Assembly (NCBI GenBank): GCA_003290465.1
Contig: CP030759.1
Location: forward strand, 2,616,572 to 2,680,571
Length of the DNA stretch: 64,000 nucleotides
Reading direction: 5' to 3'
DNA from: Candidatus Sumerlaea chitinivorans
Lineage (GTDB): Bacteria; Sumerlaeota; Sumerlaeia; Sumerlaeales; Sumerlaeaceae
The notes beneath the pieces are model-generated. The model did no database searches and was not told the origin of the DNA. It saw only the letters and a program-made list of their open reading frames with translations. Numbering within the stretch: position 1 is the stretch's first letter; each line of letters starts with the position of its first letter. Both the position numbers and the translations under genes were made by a program. Shown in pieces: positions 46,201-55,308 of the stretch.

Positions 46201-46494
46201 TCAGTTCTCCCACGCCCCACAAAATCCCACGGTCTTCATCCCCTTAAGAAGACTGGCAGCTTGATAGATCAGAAGAGGGAAGTTCCCCCCGCCCTTATCG
46301 CCCAAGTATCCTGCGCCTAATTTAGCTCCCTGCATTACGTACAGGAGACGCCGCGCCAGCGACACTTGGGCATCCTCGAAGGGGTGAAAATAGTAGTGCC
46401 CGCCGGCCTGGGGGGAGCCGGCGGGCGTCTCCGGGAGGGGGGGTGGAGAAACAGCCACAGGGGGGGTGGCTGAACTTGTCCACTCAAACCTCAA
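46201..46494 (-). CDS. Possible small hypothetical protein
   Basis: 97 codons, ATG to TGA. The C-terminal 60 residues have a protein-like composition (ARRLLYVMQGAKLGAGYLGD, then GGGNFPLLIYQAASLLKGMK), but there is no recognisable family. A perfect 10-bp hairpin lies inside the frame, which argues against coding. It could also be a structured RNA. Low confidence. Confidence 0.22.
   Translation of the reverse strand: MRFEWTSSATPPVAVSPPPLPETPAGSPQAGGHYYFHPFEDAQVSLARRLLYVMQGAKLGAGYLGDKGGGNFPLLIYQAASLLKGMKTVGFCGAWEN
46398..46426. repeat. Perfect hairpin next to a second G-rich hairpin
   Basis: GCCCGCCGGC and GCCGGCGGGC flank CTGGGGGGA. A second hairpin, CAGCCAC/GTGGCTG with a G-run loop, follows at about 46454-46473. 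The pair lies downstream of the OB-fold gene. On the minus strand the second hairpin is followed by TTT and the first by ACTATTTT. It could be a bidirectional terminator or a REP-like element. Confidence 0.5.
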
Positions 46495-46744
46495 ACTTTA
46501 TAATCATCACCCTACAATCGAGCAAAACCCGTGCCAGATGAGGCAACCCAATTTCCGATACGGAGGAAAATCGTTTCGAACAGTGCCCGCATTTCTTTCG
46601 AAGCACTCTGCTCGATTGCGTTCCTATTTACAGCAAACAGTTGTATATTCTTCAACAAATATAGACAGTAGTCGTTGTAGATGAACACTTCTGCGGGGAA
46701 AAGCACTCTAACCTACGCAATTTCAATAATCAGAGAAAAAAGAT

Positions 46745-46985
46745 CTCGTGTGGATTTTTTCGTAAGCCGTGTGCTCGTACGTGGAGAAATTCCCTGCGGA
46801 AATTTGCCAACCCTATGTCTTCCACAACCCTACCGCTACCTGTGGATGGTTGCTCAACGAATCCATGCGCCTGAGATGTATGAAACGCCTAAAGCGAAAT
46901 GACACTCAGGCTTGCTTTTGTCCGCGACTTTTCACGTTTTCCACACAAACTCTCCACACGATTCTCACACCTCTGGAAAACGTCT
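46745..46985. other. Cluster of DnaA-box-like sequences, weak oriC candidate
   Basis: Within 240 bp are TTTTCCACA (46937-46945, one mismatch to TTATCCACA), TGTGGATTT (46749-46757), TGTGGATGG (46841-46849), TCTTCCACA (46818-46826) and CTCTCCACA (46950-46958). A more AT-rich stretch lies at about 46490-46750. ParABS is 16 kb away, and parS clusters are usually near the origin. No dnaA, dnaN or gyrB lies beside it, so this stays a candidate. Confidence 0.25.
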
Positions 46986-47007
46986 TTCCGTCCCGTATTT
47001 CAGGGGG

Positions 47008-47418
47008 CTATCCCCGCCGAATGGGCTCATTTTTCCGGTACACGGTGCCGTGAAAGACGGCAACCAAGCGCTCTTGTTCGTCCCGGATCATTACGTCATA
47101 GTGTGCGAGCGTGCGACCGCGCGACAGTTCCCGGGCTTCCGCAGTCAAGGTACCGGTGAACGCGGGCCGAAGAAAGGAAATACTGCAATCCGTCGCCACC
47201 GCCACTGTCCCGTGCGAATTCGACGCCGCAGCAAATGCGAAGTCTGCCAACGTAAAAAGCGCCCCACCCATCACACTTCCGACAGCGTTGTAATGCCGAG
47301 GCTCAATAGCCATCCGCGCCACAGCTCGCCCTGGCCCAATCTCCACCAGCTCGATTCCATTCCCCGTTGCGAATTGATCCTTCGCAAAATGTGCCTGCCA
47401 CTGTTTTAAAGTATCCAT
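47008..47418 (-). CDS. PaaI-family hotdog thioesterase
   Basis: 136 residues. Single hotdog fold: GRAVARMAIEPRHYNAVGSV, then MGGALFTLADFAFAAASN on the central helix, where the Asp of TLADFA matches the catalytic acid position of PaaI enzymes. Ends with RDEQERLVAVFHGTVYRK. Hydrolyses acyl-CoA thioesters; the substrate is unknown. Stand-alone. Confidence 0.88.
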   Translation of the reverse strand: MDTLKQWQAHFAKDQFATGNGIELVEIGPGRAVARMAIEPRHYNAVGSVMGGALFTLADFAFAAASNSHGTVAVATDCSISFLRPAFTGTLTAEARELSRGRTLAHYDVMIRDEQERLVAVFHGTVYRKNEPIRRG

Positions 47419-47842
47419 AGTACGCTGACTTTTCTGGAAGAGTTGCCTGTTTTCAATCTCTCATTTTGAATTGTCCCATGTCATGAAGGAACTTGCCGCC
47501 CCCGTCCCGCAGCTTCGAGGCATTTCCCATGTCCGGTTTCCACCGAAGCGCTGTGGAGCACAGCCGGAAATGGCAGCTTACCTCCCCCGCCACGCGTGCT
47601 GATCTTCCCCACCCCGCATTTCGGCAAAACCCCTGACCCCGAGCCAGAGATTTCCGTCAACCCTCGCCCCTCCACAGGCCGCAGCTTCCACCGGTCACTG
47701 CCTCTCGGAAGCTCACACCGTTCGATATTCTGGTTGCGGAGATCCCCAACCACCGCCGGACGAGTTCCACGACTTTGTGCTTTACACCTCTCGAGATCTC
47801 TCCGTATCAGCGTATCTTGCATCTTTAGGGAGGTAACTCAGC
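47419..47842. other. Intergenic region, no gene seen
   Basis: About 420 bp between divergent genes. Frames on both strands are rich in Arg, Ser and Pro and look like chance frames. GGGAGG at about 47829 is the ribosome binding site for the Nif3-like gene. Confidence 0.35.
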
Positions 47843-49012
47843 ATGCCCGCGACCGTACGGGATCTACTCGAGGTTCTCGACCGCCTGTGTCCATTCCGAT
47901 TGGCCTACGATTGGGATAATGTCGGCCTGCAGATTGGCGACCCGAGCGCTGTAGTCGAGCGCGTGGGGATTGGCCTCGAGGTCAACCAGCCATTTCTCGA
48001 TTTTGCAGCCTCGCGCGATTGTCAGCTCCTGCTCGTTCATCATCCGCTCATCTTTAGTCCACTCAAATCCCTGCGCTACGACACCTTGGTAGGCGCGCTG
48101 GTGGCGGAGCTCGTGGCCGCGCGTCGTGCCCTCGTCGTCGCTCACACGAATCTCGACCGCGTTCTTCATGGCACTGCGTCGGTCATCGCCAAGTACCTTG
48201 CATTGCGCCATGTCCACCCCCTCGAGCCAGCCGAGCTTGAGCCCCGCATGAAATTTGTGGTCTTTGTGCCCAAAACCCACACCCCCGCCGTCATCGAGGC
48301 CATCCACCGCGGCGGTGGCGGCATCATCGGCAATTATTCCCACTGCACTTTCCGTGCCCCGGGCACCGGCACCTACGTCCCAGAGAGTGGGGCCAACCCC
48401 TATCAGGGCACGGTCGGCAAGTTTGAGGAGGCTGAGGAGGATCGCCTCGAAGCCGTGGTTCCGCGGCGATGTATCCGCTCGGTCCTGCGCGAAGTGCTCG
48501 CGGTGCACCCTTATGAAGAGGTCGCCTATGATATCTACCCGCTCATCGAGGGGCAGCCGAGCGCAGGCCTTGGTTTAGTGGGGGAACTCGAGCGTCCCAG
48601 CACCGTCGCCGCCATTGCGGAGTGCCTCGCCCGCGCCTGTGGGGTGGATCACGTTTCACTGGTGGGCCGCCCGAGTGCACGCGTTCGGCGGGTGGCAATA
48701 GTGACCGGCAGTGCGGGCTCTTCCGTGGATCACGTCGGGCCGGCAGATGCCGATCTCTTCATCACGGGCGAACTTAACTATCACCGTGCCGCCGAGGCAA
48801 AGCAGCGCGGACTCAACGTGCTGTGCGTGGGACACGCCGCCAGCGAGAAGCTCGTCGCCCCCCATCTGGCCGAGCTCTTGCGCGCCGACCCGCTCCTCCG
48901 CCAATCCGGCGTCGAGCTACACGTCTTCACAAAGTACGACGAACCCCTCACGCCGCTCAGCCTTGCCGCTTCTCCTACCCGACAACCGAAAACCAGACGC
49001 CGAAAAACGTAA
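47843..49012 (+). CDS. Nif3-like dinuclear metal-centre protein
   Basis: 389 residues. The NIF3 family pattern is complete: FRLAYDWDNVGLQIGDPSAV, LLLVHHPLIFSPLKSL (metal His), VAHTNLD, an inserted middle domain (about 130-240, FVVFVPKTHTPAVIEAIHRG), then DADLFITGELNYHRAAEAKQ, and a His in GHAASEK. Forms hexamers with two metal ions per subunit; the reaction is not established (sometimes listed as a GTP cyclohydrolase homologue). The neighbouring zinc-ribbon gene, 18 nt downstream, is a common partner of nif3-like genes in bacteria. Confidence 0.92.
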   Translation: MPATVRDLLEVLDRLCPFRLAYDWDNVGLQIGDPSAVVERVGIGLEVNQPFLDFAASRDCQLLLVHHPLIFSPLKSLRYDTLVGALVAELVAARRALVVAHTNLDRVLHGTASVIAKYLALRHVHPLEPAELEPRMKFVVFVPKTHTPAVIEAIHRGGGGIIGNYSHCTFRAPGTGTYVPESGANPYQGTVGKFEEAEEDRLEAVVPRRCIRSVLREVLAVHPYEEVAYDIYPLIEGQPSAGLGLVGELERPSTVAAIAECLARACGVDHVSLVGRPSARVRRVAIVTGSAGSSVDHVGPADADLFITGELNYHRAAEAKQRGLNVLCVGHAASEKLVAPHLAELLRADPLLRQSGVELHVFTKYDEPLTPLSLAASPTRQPKTRRRKT

Positions 49013-49030
49013 CGCCAAGTGGAGGGTGCC

Positions 49031-49753
49031 ATGGACACCGCGCGCATCATGCAACTCCTACTCGACCTACAGGATATCGTGAGCAACTGGGAGCGCACCC
49101 GCGCTCAAATCGAAGCCAAGCGCGCACGAATTGCGGAGCTCGAGCGCCATCAGGCCGCCCGCACTCAAAAGCTCGAGCAGTGCGCTCGCGAGCTTGAGGC
49201 CACCAAACGCACCCGAACCCAACTCGAGCAGCGCCTTGCCGAACTCGAAGCCCAGCGCGCCCATGCCCGCCGCCGCATGCAGGAAGTTCGCACCCCCAAA
49301 GAACTCGATGCTATGACCCACCAAATCGAGGCGATCGAACAACAAATCAGCCAAGTGGAGGAGCAAGCGCTCCAAAGCATGGAGCAAGAGGAGACCCTTC
49401 AGCGAGAGCTTCAAGAGCGGCAACGTCAGCATGCCAGCCGTTCCGAAGCTGAAACGGAGGAGATTGAGCGGCTCCGCAAGCTTCTCGCAACCGAGGAAGA
49501 ACTTCGGCGTGGACTTGAGTCCGATCGTGACCGCGTGGCCGCAGCGTTCCCCGATCCCGAGATTGTGGCGATTTTCAACTGGCTACACGAAAAGAATGGG
49601 CTTCCAGTGGTCGTCTCCCTTGAAGGAGATGCATGCGGTGGATGTCGGGCCATCCTCCCGACCAGCATGATCGCAGAGATTCGCAGCGGCACCGGGGAAC
49701 TCCACCATTGCCCCCAGTGCCGCCGACTTCTCTACGCGCCCAGCAAGGTGTAG
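49031..49753 (+). CDS. Coiled-coil C4 zinc-ribbon protein (CT398-like)
   Basis: 240 residues from ATG 49031 (GGAGG at 5 nt; the frame is open to GTG 49019). A long coiled coil covers about 5-165 (REVRTP-like MQEVRTPKELDAMTHQIEAI). The C-terminal zinc ribbon has GDACGGCRAILP and LHHCPQCRRLLY (two CxxC pairs). Family members often sit beside nif3-like genes and RNase H or RNA polymerase partners. Function is not established. Confidence 0.88.
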   Translation: MDTARIMQLLLDLQDIVSNWERTRAQIEAKRARIAELERHQAARTQKLEQCARELEATKRTRTQLEQRLAELEAQRAHARRRMQEVRTPKELDAMTHQIEAIEQQISQVEEQALQSMEQEETLQRELQERQRQHASRSEAETEEIERLRKLLATEEELRRGLESDRDRVAAAFPDPEIVAIFNWLHEKNGLPVVVSLEGDACGGCRAILPTSMIAEIRSGTGELHHCPQCRRLLYAPSKV

Positions 49754-49823
49754 AGGCTCGAAGCACAGGGCAAAGACGCCGATTCTCACGATAGTGCGAG
49801 ACCTCCCAGTACCTTGCGCATTC

Positions 49824-49857
49824 GTTGGGAGGCCGCAAGTCACAATGACCTCCCAAC
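49824..49857. repeat. Inverted repeat abutting the distal end of the I-C array
   Basis: GTTGGGAGG (49824-49832) pairs with CCTCCCAAC (49849-49857), ending exactly where the first repeat begins. A further CCTCCCA lies at 49802. No U-tract follows on the minus strand. It could stop or process the array transcript. Confidence 0.5.
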
Positions 49858-50156
49858 GTTTCAATCCACGCGCCCGCGCGGGGCGCGACGAGGCAATGCC
49901 TTTGTCGTCGCGCGAGACGGGCGTGTTTCAATCCACGCGCCCGCGCGGGGCGCGACTACTTGCGTTTGCAGCCGACATCGGATCCACGTAGTTTCAATCC
50001 ACGCGCCCGCGCGGGGCGCGACGCGCCGGATGAGTCGGCTCTTGTCCGTATTCCTCAAAGTTTCAATCCACGCGCCCGCGCGGGGCGCGACTAGACACAA
50101 AAATACCATCATCTACGGCCCCAAGTTTCAATCCACGCGCCCGCGCGGGGCGCGAC
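49858..50156 (-). CRISPR. Type I-C CRISPR array, 5 repeats, 4 spacers
   Basis: Five identical 32-bp repeats at 49858, 49925, 49991, 50060 and 50125, with spacers of 35, 34, 37 and 33 bp. Read on the minus strand the repeat starts GTCGCGCCCC and ends GCGTGGATTGAAAC, the usual I-C type with its GTGGATTGAAAC handle. The stem is 7 bp (CGCGCCC/GGGCGCG). Transcription should be leftward, away from cas2. The array is short and repeats are perfect, which suits either recent activity or low acquisition. Confidence 0.98.
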
Positions 50157-50404
50157 CGGGTGCTTCTAACCCCAGTATTATCAGTTGCGATTTGCGCATT
50201 TTGCGCAGACCCCGTCAAGAGAAATCGTCCTATTCCCTGTTTTTGGTATGAGAACACCAGAGAATACTGATAAACCGTTACTTACACTTTGCGCAGACCC
50301 CATTTTTGGATCGCCACCCATAAATCACTGATTCCACAATTCTTATGGCACAAAATCCGCCCCAACCGCTTCCGCACACTTGGGGTCGGCGCAAAAGGCA
50401 GGGG
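50157..50404 (-). promoter_or_regulatory. Leader of the type I-C array
   Basis: 248 bp between the cas2 stop and the first repeat. It holds two direct copies of TTTGCGCAGACCCC (plus strand 50200-50213 and 50288-50301), with a third, weaker relative (GGGGTCGGCGCAAAA, inverted) near 50384. Such repeats inside leaders are candidates for integration-factor or Cas1-Cas2 docking sites. No gene seen. Confidence 0.65.
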
Positions 50405-50695
50405 TCAGATCACAAGTGGGCCTTCTGGATCGTACGCTGGCTTGGCGCCCACGTGCTCAACTCTTCCGCGCCACGATTTGCCGAGAAAGTAAAAACGCAG
50501 GCTGTCGGTCGCGGGGTCAATGATCGAACACAGGTCGTGCCGCAGTTGGGCCCACTGGGCGGGCTCCAGCAGGCATTCGAATACCGACTTTTGCACGCGT
50601 TGCCCGTGATTGAGGCACGCTTTCGCCACTTGGCGTAGCCGGCGCCGACCTTCGGGGGTTTCCGTGTTCACATCGTAGGTAATGAGCACCATCAT
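50405..50695 (-). CDS. cas2: Type I-C Cas2
   Basis: 96 residues. Ferredoxin-like fold starting MMVLITYDVNTETPEGRRRL with the conserved Asp8 in the first strand. Ends with KPAYDPEGPLVI. Forms the integration complex with Cas1. Last gene of the I-C operon, 3 nt after cas1; GGAGG at 6 nt before ATG. Confidence 0.96.
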   Translation of the reverse strand: MMVLITYDVNTETPEGRRRLRQVAKACLNHGQRVQKSVFECLLEPAQWAQLRHDLCSIIDPATDSLRFYFLGKSWRGRVEHVGAKPAYDPEGPLVI

Positions 50696-50698
50696 GGT

Positions 50699-51730
50699 TC
50701 ACCTCCAGATAAAAGCCGGGTAGCTCTCGAGATCGCCGCGCAGAAACCGAGCCAACAGGAGGCCTTGGACGTGTGGAACAAGTCCGAGCGGGATCTTTTC
50801 GTTCAGAAAGGGATGGGTGAGTTCTTCGCGTTTTCGTTCCTGGTAGGCGACAAGGATCGTGCGGCGCGTCTCGTCCGTAAGATAAACCGCGCCGTTTTCT
50901 GTTGTCACAAAGCCCTCGGGCAGGACTTGCCGCCGATTGATCAATGTCAGAGCAAGGCGATCTGCGAGCACAGGGCGGAGTTCCTCCATGAGGTCGAGGG
51001 CGAGGCTTGGTCGGCCGGGCCGAATGCGGTGCAGAAAGCCCACCGCTGGATCCAATCCCACGCCGTCGAGGGCGGAGGCGTAGTCGTGGGCCAGCAGGGC
51101 ATAGAGGAAGCTCAGGAGGGCGTTGAGTGGATCGCGGGGCGGCCGGCGGTTGCGCTGCCGCATAAAGAACGTCGATGGGTTCTCCAGCACGAGCGCATTC
51201 ATACTTTCAAAGTAGTGCGTTGCGGCTTCACCCTCGAAACCGCGCAGTTCCTCGACCGCATGGTTTGGATGAATCTGCTCAATGATCTGTCGGAGTTTGG
51301 CTTCTGCGGCTGCGAGCTGAGCATGGCGAGAAGCGTAAGCGTCCATGACAAGGGCCCGCTGCAGGACGCGCCGGCAATTCAAGAGCTTGGCCAGTACAAT
51401 GGGATAAACAATCGCTTGGGCGGTCGCTGGCTCATCGTAAGCGCGGTACTGGGCGCGCCGCAGGAGCACATTGCCGGTGGTGGGACCTACGGCCCGCGCC
51501 AGGAGCCGCCCGTGTTCGCTGAAGAAGCTGACGCCCACGCGATGCTCCGCGCACAAATGGAGCGCCGGAGGCGACATCATCACACGCCCAAAACATGCAA
51601 TGGATTGCAAAGTGTGCGCTGGCACCTGGAGGCGCACCTCACCGTCCAAAGAGACCACAAGCGTGGTACCTTCGCGGTTGATGTAGCTGCCTTGAGTCGT
51701 GACGTAAAGGGTGTTCAAGAGTCGTTTCAT
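50699..51730 (-). CDS. cas1: Type I-C Cas1 integrase
   Basis: 343 residues from ATG 51730 (MKRLLNTLYVTTQGSYINRE). The N-terminal beta domain includes SIACFGRVMMSPPALHLCAE. The C-terminal helical domain carries the catalytic residues, visible in GLDPAVGFLHRIRPGRPSLA (His) and LDLMEELRPVLADRLAL. It integrates new spacers. An internal 147-bp stretch (51453-51599) recurs at 58542-58688. The frame is open further upstream, overlapping cas4, but the family start is as given. Confidence 0.96.
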   Translation of the reverse strand: MKRLLNTLYVTTQGSYINREGTTLVVSLDGEVRLQVPAHTLQSIACFGRVMMSPPALHLCAEHRVGVSFFSEHGRLLARAVGPTTGNVLLRRAQYRAYDEPATAQAIVYPIVLAKLLNCRRVLQRALVMDAYASRHAQLAAAEAKLRQIIEQIHPNHAVEELRGFEGEAATHYFESMNALVLENPSTFFMRQRNRRPPRDPLNALLSFLYALLAHDYASALDGVGLDPAVGFLHRIRPGRPSLALDLMEELRPVLADRLALTLINRRQVLPEGFVTTENGAVYLTDETRRTILVAYQERKREELTHPFLNEKIPLGLVPHVQGLLLARFLRGDLESYPAFIWR

Positions 51731-51734
51731 GCGT

Positions 51735-52430
51735 CTATAGATGCTCCGAAAACGGTGGGTTGCGGAGCGCCTCGCGTCGCATCTCCTCGAGGTAAGTTTT
51801 CGAACGCATGCGCAACGGGTCCAACTGAGGCATACAGAGTTCGACGAGCGAGCATTGATGGCATTTGGACGTGTAGACGGGAGCGGGCGTCGTTGCGGAT
51901 TCAAGGAGTTGTCGGACGTTTGCGATACACTCGATGGTGGCGCGGCGCAGGTCTTCGTGAAACATAACAACCTGCCGACGCCGTGGCCGGGCATAATAGA
52001 TGCAACCTTGCGTAATCTCACAGCTCAGCATTTCTTCGAGGCACAAGGCCTGCGCGCAAAGTTGGATGTGATCCGAGAGGTCGGGTTTGTAAGTGCCGTG
52101 TTTATACTCTACTGGATGGACCACCCAGAAACCTTCGCAATTCGATAGGCTTTTACCCATGCTCGGTGACGGTGCTGGAATGAACTCCACTACATCCGCC
52201 TTACCCACCAACCCGTAGCGCTCGGAACGCAGAGGCAGGGCCCGCGCAATGCGGACCCCACCACGTTCTTCTGTTGCCCCAGAATCCGCTTTTTCGTGAA
52301 GTAGCCGCCCTTCAACAGTAAGAAGATTTTCTTCCCACTGTTGCTCAACGTACATCAAGGCGCACTGCCGTGGACAAAAAATATAGTGCTGAAGTGAAGC
52401 AATGGGGACAAGCTCTTCGTCCCAACTCAT
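51735..52430 (-). CDS. cas4: Cas4 exonuclease
   Basis: 231 residues. Four iron-sulphur cysteines: FCPRQC near the N-terminus (Cys19, Cys23) and KCHQCSLVELC near the C-terminus. RecB-like nuclease residues lie in HPVEYKHGTYKPDLSDHIQL. Helps choose PAM-proximal prespacers for Cas1-Cas2. GGAGGG before ATG; 4 nt from cas1. Confidence 0.95.
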   Translation of the reverse strand: MSWDEELVPIASLQHYIFCPRQCALMYVEQQWEENLLTVEGRLLHEKADSGATEERGGVRIARALPLRSERYGLVGKADVVEFIPAPSPSMGKSLSNCEGFWVVHPVEYKHGTYKPDLSDHIQLCAQALCLEEMLSCEITQGCIYYARPRRRQVVMFHEDLRRATIECIANVRQLLESATTPAPVYTSKCHQCSLVELCMPQLDPLRMRSKTYLEEMRREALRNPPFSEHL

Positions 52431-52455
52431 GCTTTGCCCTCCGTTCGGGCCTACG

Positions 52456-53358
52456 TCAGATAAGCTCGTGGAGCTTCACGCCTTGAGGCAGTCTCTCTTT
52501 CGCAATGTGTACCTCATAATCCTCGAAAGAGCGGGCAGGCATCTGCGGCTCCTTCGGCTTGACTTGGATCAGTGAAAACAATTCGTGCGCACGAGCTTCT
52601 CCGAGAGGCGACGCGTGTTCAAAGACCAAGAGCTTTCGTGTGGCCATTTCGCCTCGTGCTGCGGAGCGATCGAGTTCAAACATATTGGCCAACGCGTCGA
52701 GCAGAAGCAATAAATCCTCCCGATTAAATCCTGTCTGTTGTGCGAGGAACGGGTTGACGAACCCATGGGCGACGTACAAAGCATAGGGGACAATCTCTTT
52801 TCGCCCCATCGTGCGGTTGCCACCCTCTTGACTTTGAGATTCGCGCTCGGTGGTGACGGCCATACGGGTAATTGCCTGCTCCAAGGAGACGATGGGCGCC
52901 ACGCTTCGCGCGAACGCAAACTGAACCGGACCGCGTACTTGGCCGCAATTGATGCCCGTGGACATGACGGCCCCAAACATCCGGATATCGAAGAACGTCT
53001 GACACATCCACGCGCGTGCTTTGTCAACGGCCTGTGATTCTTTGGTTTTTGGGTCAAGTCCCAGTGCAACGAAGGCGCGTTCGTGCTGCTTATTGAGAAT
53101 GGCCCCTTCCTTTACGTAGATGTCGTAACCTTGTTGTGGTTGGCCTTGGGCTCCACCTTTGACCAACCAAATGTAGTTGCGAATCTTCCGTTTTAGGCAG
53201 ACGTCGCTGACGAGCCCGTGACCCGTTTCCGGGTCCACGCGGGGAGCATTGCCAGCGTCTGGGTCACCATTCGGGTTTCCATCGCGGACGTCAAAAAGCA
53301 GAGCGATATCAAACCGGTTTTGAACCGGATCACCGATCGCTTCGAGATTGAGCTTCAT
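52456..53358 (-). CDS. cas7: Type I-C Cas7 (Csd2)
   Basis: 300 residues. Starts with the Csd2 pattern [20 protein letters not shown] and continues with [34 protein letters not shown] and the C-terminal [20 protein letters not shown]. Forms the helical backbone of the Cascade complex on crRNA. Start ATG follows GGAGG. Confidence 0.96.
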   Translation of the reverse strand: MKLNLEAIGDPVQNRFDIALLFDVRDGNPNGDPDAGNAPRVDPETGHGLVSDVCLKRKIRNYIWLVKGGAQGQPQQGYDIYVKEGAILNKQHERAFVALGLDPKTKESQAVDKARAWMCQTFFDIRMFGAVMSTGINCGQVRGPVQFAFARSVAPIVSLEQAITRMAVTTERESQSQEGGNRTMGRKEIVPYALYVAHGFVNPFLAQQTGFNREDLLLLLDALANMFELDRSAARGEMATRKLLVFEHASPLGEARAHELFSLIQVKPKEPQMPARSFEDYEVHIAKERLPQGVKLHELI

Positions 53359-53376
53359 GCTTAATATCCTCCCGAT

Positions 53377-55308
53377 TTACGAATTTGAAGTTAGTAGATC
53401 ATGGTTTTCAAGCTCGCCGGAGACAGGGCTCTGTGAGCGAGCCCAAAAATAGATGGCTGGGGCATCGCTATGCTGTTGCTCCCACTTCCGACGCTCTTCC
53501 TCGGGTAACCATAGCCATTTGCGCATTTGGTGATAGCCGAGCACAAAGAGCCCCTGTTGTTCGAGATCGAGGTATGGCGGGAAATTGTTATTTGCCGGAT
53601 AAGCCCGACCGGGAGCCGTAAAGGCACTTGCAAGTTCGTCAATTAGTTTTTCTAAACGCAAGGCTAAGCCACGGTTGCCTTCTTGCCGTGCCTTCGAGGC
53701 ATGATGACGGGCATTTTTCAAGAGCCGCACAAATACGGTCCGTGGTGTCGCGCTTGCCCCCGAGAAGTACCGGTCCACAAGCGTTGCATTGATGTCCCCT
53801 TGAGCAAGTTGCTGAAGGCGTTCAAGCACGGCTAAGAGAGCTCCAAGAACATAGCCCGGCTGATGGTTGTTTGGATCGAACATCGGTTTCACCTCCTTCC
53901 ATGTGCCCCCAGAGTTTCCACGGTTCTTGCGATTCAACGTTGCCTTAATAAGTGCAGCACGCGTGTCGTTCAGCCAACGATGCTGGTCATCATCCAGCCC
54001 ACGCCTGTAGCGCTCGGCGGCTCGCACGAGAACAGCCAAGGGGTAAGAGGACCCGGTGATCGCCGCGCGAATGAGTGCTGTGGCCAGAGGATTCGGAATA
54101 CCCTCGCCGCTCTGTTCGGATGGATGGGCGAGGGCGTTCAGCAGGTTTCCAAGGCTCAGATACGTTAGCTTCCTATCCTCTAACCCATGGAGTTGAAGAT
54201 CCTCAAAATGCTGTCGAATGTTCTCAATGAGCGCATCCAAGGCGGTTTCAATCCAATCTCGGAGAATGATCCGCCCTTGCGCGCCGCTGAGAACCATTAG
54301 ATAGAAGTCTTGTGCGTCCAACTGAATAGAAGGTTTGCGGCCCAACCAAATAGACCGCAAAAACTGACCAAGATCCTGCTCGGTGGCTTGGGGAAGCCCT
54401 TCCTCATTGACGCTTAAAAGGTTCCCAAGCAGGCCTTCAAACACCGACGGCTTCGCACTCCAGTAGCAGAGTTTGGTATCGGCCGAGATTCGTAAGTTGA
54501 GACGGGGAAGTCTTCGTTCAGGGTTCGCCGGATTTTTGGGATCGTCGCTCACCAGACGTTCAAGCGCACGCGTACAAGCAACTGCGGCTTCTTCACTAAT
54601 GGGACAGTTTTCATTTCTCTCCAGATAGTACGATTCTGCAGCATTGAAGTTGAAAGACACAAGGGTCGCTCCGCTCGGTTGGGCTCCGGGCACACCCTTT
54701 ACTTTCGGAAAATTCGATGGCGAATTTATCTTGGTACCGGTCACAAGGCATTCAAAGCCTGCATCTGCGGGCGGCTGTGAATGCTGACTTGCTAATTGTT
54801 TCTTCCACCACTCAAGAATAGCTGGCCGCTGGCAAATCAGACACTCATCGGTGTTCAACTTGAAGGCTATGAGTTCGCCATCGTAATCCGGTGGGAGTTT
54901 TCTACGGGCTTCCTCAAAGGCGGAGTTGTTTGCATAAAACCTTTCGACGGCAAGCGCTCCGGTATCGTTGGTAGCCTGAGCAACCTTTCTGACTCGTTCC
55001 TTAAACAGGCTATGCCGCTTTTGGGCTCGCTCTTCTTTGGGAGGTTCAGCAATGCCAAAAAGATATTCGGCATTGTCGTAAAACAGAAATGGGTAATCCT
55101 GGGAGGTTCGTTGCTCGTCTCGAGGAACGCTGAAGGATTTGCCTTTCGCTTTCTTGCTTTTTCCTGTGACTTCATGTGTTGGCAAGTAGCCAACGAAATT
55201 TCCATCCGCCGTAATTTCTAAGAGCCAAGGTATCTCTTTTCGTTCAAGATGTGGATCAGCGAGGAGCTCGTCACGCTTGGCTAACTCATAGAGAGCTTGG
55301 AGGATCAT
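53377..55308 (-). CDS. cas8c: Type I-C Cas8c (Csd1)
   Basis: 643 residues from ATG 55308 (GGAAGGAG at 8 nt), overlapping the cas5 stop by 4 bp. Typical Csd1 start MILQALYELAKRDELLADPH. The conserved LVSFNFNAAESYYLERNENC is visible, as are LVSDDPKNPANPERRLPRLN and a C-terminal LFVLGYHQMRKWLWLPEEER. Large Cascade subunit that recognises the PAM and, in I-C, gives rise to the small subunit by internal initiation in other systems. Confidence 0.93.
   Translation of the reverse strand: MILQALYELAKRDELLADPHLERKEIPWLLEITADGNFVGYLPTHEVTGKSKKAKGKSFSVPRDEQRTSQDYPFLFYDNAEYLFGIAEPPKEERAQKRHSLFKERVRKVAQATNDTGALAVERFYANNSAFEEARRKLPPDYDGELIAFKLNTDECLICQRPAILEWWKKQLASQHSQPPADAGFECLVTGTKINSPSNFPKVKGVPGAQPSGATLVSFNFNAAESYYLERNENCPISEEAAVACTRALERLVSDDPKNPANPERRLPRLNLRISADTKLCYWSAKPSVFEGLLGNLLSVNEEGLPQATEQDLGQFLRSIWLGRKPSIQLDAQDFYLMVLSGAQGRIILRDWIETALDALIENIRQHFEDLQLHGLEDRKLTYLSLGNLLNALAHPSEQSGEGIPNPLATALIRAAITGSSYPLAVLVRAAERYRRGLDDDQHRWLNDTRAALIKATLNRKNRGNSGGTWKEVKPMFDPNNHQPGYVLGALLAVLERLQQLAQGDINATLVDRYFSGASATPRTVFVRLLKNARHHASKARQEGNRGLALRLEKLIDELASAFTAPGRAYPANNNFPPYLDLEQQGLFVLGYHQMRKWLWLPEEERRKWEQQHSDAPAIYFWARSQSPVSGELENHDLLTSNS

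Noticed and set aside
47481-47822. 113-codon minus-strand frame between the thioesterase and Nif3 genes
   Set aside because: Gly/Arg-rich with no start signal or family resemblance.
49814-50251. Frames with repeated FQSTRPRGAR or VAPRAGAWIE peptides
   Set aside because: These are translations of the I-C CRISPR repeats, not a repeat protein.
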